From the NCBI GenBank assembly GCA_015222355.1, contig JADFVC010000029.1, forward strand, positions 1 through 5,923: a DNA stretch of 5,923 nucleotides, given 5' to 3'. The DNA comes from Chloroflexota bacterium. Lineage in GTDB: Bacteria > Desulfobacterota > Desulfuromonadia > Desulfuromonadales > Geopsychrobacteraceae. Every line of letters starts with the position of its first letter. Position 1 is the first letter of the stretch. This document shows positions 5,131 through 5,923 of this stretch, piece after piece. A program made the position numbers and the translations under genes. The notes below the pieces were generated by a model. The model was not told where the DNA came from. It ran no database searches and saw only the letters and a list, made by a program, of their open reading frames with translations.

Positions 5131-5923
5131 TCACTTCAGTTTCCAGGTTGTCCCCGCCGGAGAATCGAGGAGCTCGATGCCGCGTGCGGCCAGAAGATCA
5201 CGGATTTCATCGGAGCGGGTAAAGTCTTTTTCAGCCCGTGCCTGTTTGCGCTGTGCGATCATTTCTTCGATTTCTTCTTGGCTGATATCGAGCTTGGTCA
5301 GTCCGGCCAGCTTGACCTTTTCCAGCCAGATTGCCGGAACAGAATGATAAATACCGAGCACTTCACCGAGTTCCAGGGTCGTCGCACGCAGATCACGGAC
5401 CTGGGCCACCAGATCGGCTTTCTTGCGGAACTTCTTGGTGGCCACCAGCCGGTTCATGGTGCGCACCCCTTCGAAAAGATGGGCGATGGCCAGGGCGGTA
5501 TTGAAATCATCATCCATCGCCTCGCGAAATTTGGCTTCCAGCTGCGCCCCCGCAGAGCTTTCCACCTCAGACGCAGCGACTCCTTCGACAGCTTGATCCG
5601 CCACCAACAGCGCCTCGTAGAAACGGCTTAACCCCGCCTGTGCCTCAACCAGATTCTGGTCCGAAAAATCGATCGGTGAGCGGTAATGTGAAGTCAGGAT
5701 GAAGAATCGCACCACTTCAGGGTCGTAGGTTTTTAAAATGTCGCGGATGGTAAAGAAGTTGCCGAGCGACTTGCTCATCTTCTCCTGATTGACATTGACA
5801 AAACCGTTGTGCAACCAGTACTTGGCAAAGGGTTTGCCGCTGGCTCCTTCACTCTGGGCGATCTCGTTCTCGTGGTGAGGAAAGATCAGGTCGCGGCCAC
5901 CCCCGTGGATATCGAAGCTGTCA
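5131..5923 (-). CDS. cysS: Cysteinyl-tRNA synthetase, C-terminal part (5' end outside window)
   Basis: The enzyme charges tRNA-Cys with cysteine in the cytoplasm. The minus-strand frame is open from the window edge (first full codon 5922-5920) to TGA at 5133-5131, giving the last 263 residues of a protein that is usually about 460-490 long. Counting from the edge, residues 4-20 (DIHGGGRDLIFPHHENE) hold the conserved glycine-rich segment and two zinc ligands (H16 and E20, equivalent to H234 and E238 of the E. coli enzyme). The KMSKS signature with catalytic lysines is at residues 48-52 (5781-5767), followed by LGNFFTIRDIL. The rest is the helical DALR-type anticodon-binding region and the C-terminal tail, which looks complete. 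An apparent start at 5814 is only an internal TTG (WLHNG context). The gene converges on the SWIM gene with 37 bases between their stop codons. Confidence 0.98.
   Translation of the reverse strand, partial: DSFDIHGGGRDLIFPHHENEIAQSEGASGKPFAKYWLHNGFVNVNQEKMSKSLGNFFTIRDILKTYDPEVVRFFILTSHYRSPIDFSDQNLVEAQAGLSRFYEALLVADQAVEGVAASEVESSAGAQLEAKFREAMDDDFNTALAIAHLFEGVRTMNRLVATKKFRKKADLVAQVRDLRATTLELGEVLGIYHSVPAIWLEKVKLAGLTKLDISQEEIEEMIAQRKQARAEKDFTRSDEIRDLLAARGIELLDSPAGTTWKLK

Overview
The window looks like a chromosomal segment of a Gram-negative anaerobe of the former Deltaproteobacteria (Desulfuromonadales/Desulfobulbales-like). This rests on the moderately GC-rich coding style of the right part, the kind of cysteinyl-tRNA synthetase, the REP-associated transposase with its palindromes, and a long inverted repeat of a type I associate with those genomes. 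The placement is inference from familiarity, not from a search.

Layout, left to right. (1) 1-300: the 3' end of a gene whose product ends in a winged-helix domain of the type found at the C-terminus of AlbA_2/RecG-like ATP-binding regulators and some Fic proteins. (2) 301-527: no intact gene, only a short reading frame that looks frame-shifted (possible gene remnant). (3) 528-1079: an apparently intact RAYT (REP-associated tyrosine transposase, Y1/IS200 superfamily). REP palindromes lie inside and behind it: one is translated in frame within the gene, an identical one overlaps the stop codon, and an inverted copy with compensatory stem changes lies at 1164-1188, preceded by a half copy. (4) 1223-3910: an 895-residue SWI2/SNF2 ATPase with all major helicase motifs. 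(5) 3911-4037: a long nested inverted repeat starting at the base after the SNF2 stop codon. (6) 4080-5093: a SWIM zinc-finger protein with a basic linker and a probable C-terminal winged helix. (7) 5131-5923, minus strand: the C-terminal 263 residues of cysteinyl-tRNA synthetase, convergent with the SWIM gene.

The SNF2 ATPase and the SWIM protein are the functional core. SWIM domains are known to be linked to bacterial SWI2/SNF2 ATPases, either fused or as neighbours. Here the ATPase has no SWIM motif of its own and the partner supplies it, so the pair probably acts together on DNA or nucleoprotein. A role in repair, remodelling or defence cannot be told from the sequence. The left kilobase (regulator end, remnant, RAYT, REPs) is visibly more AT-rich and looks like accessory DNA; cysS at the right is a core housekeeping gene. 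The most unusual local feature is the way palindromic repeats sit at gene ends: REP copy 2 shares two bases with the RAYT stop codon, and the long inverted repeat directly follows the SNF2 stop codon.
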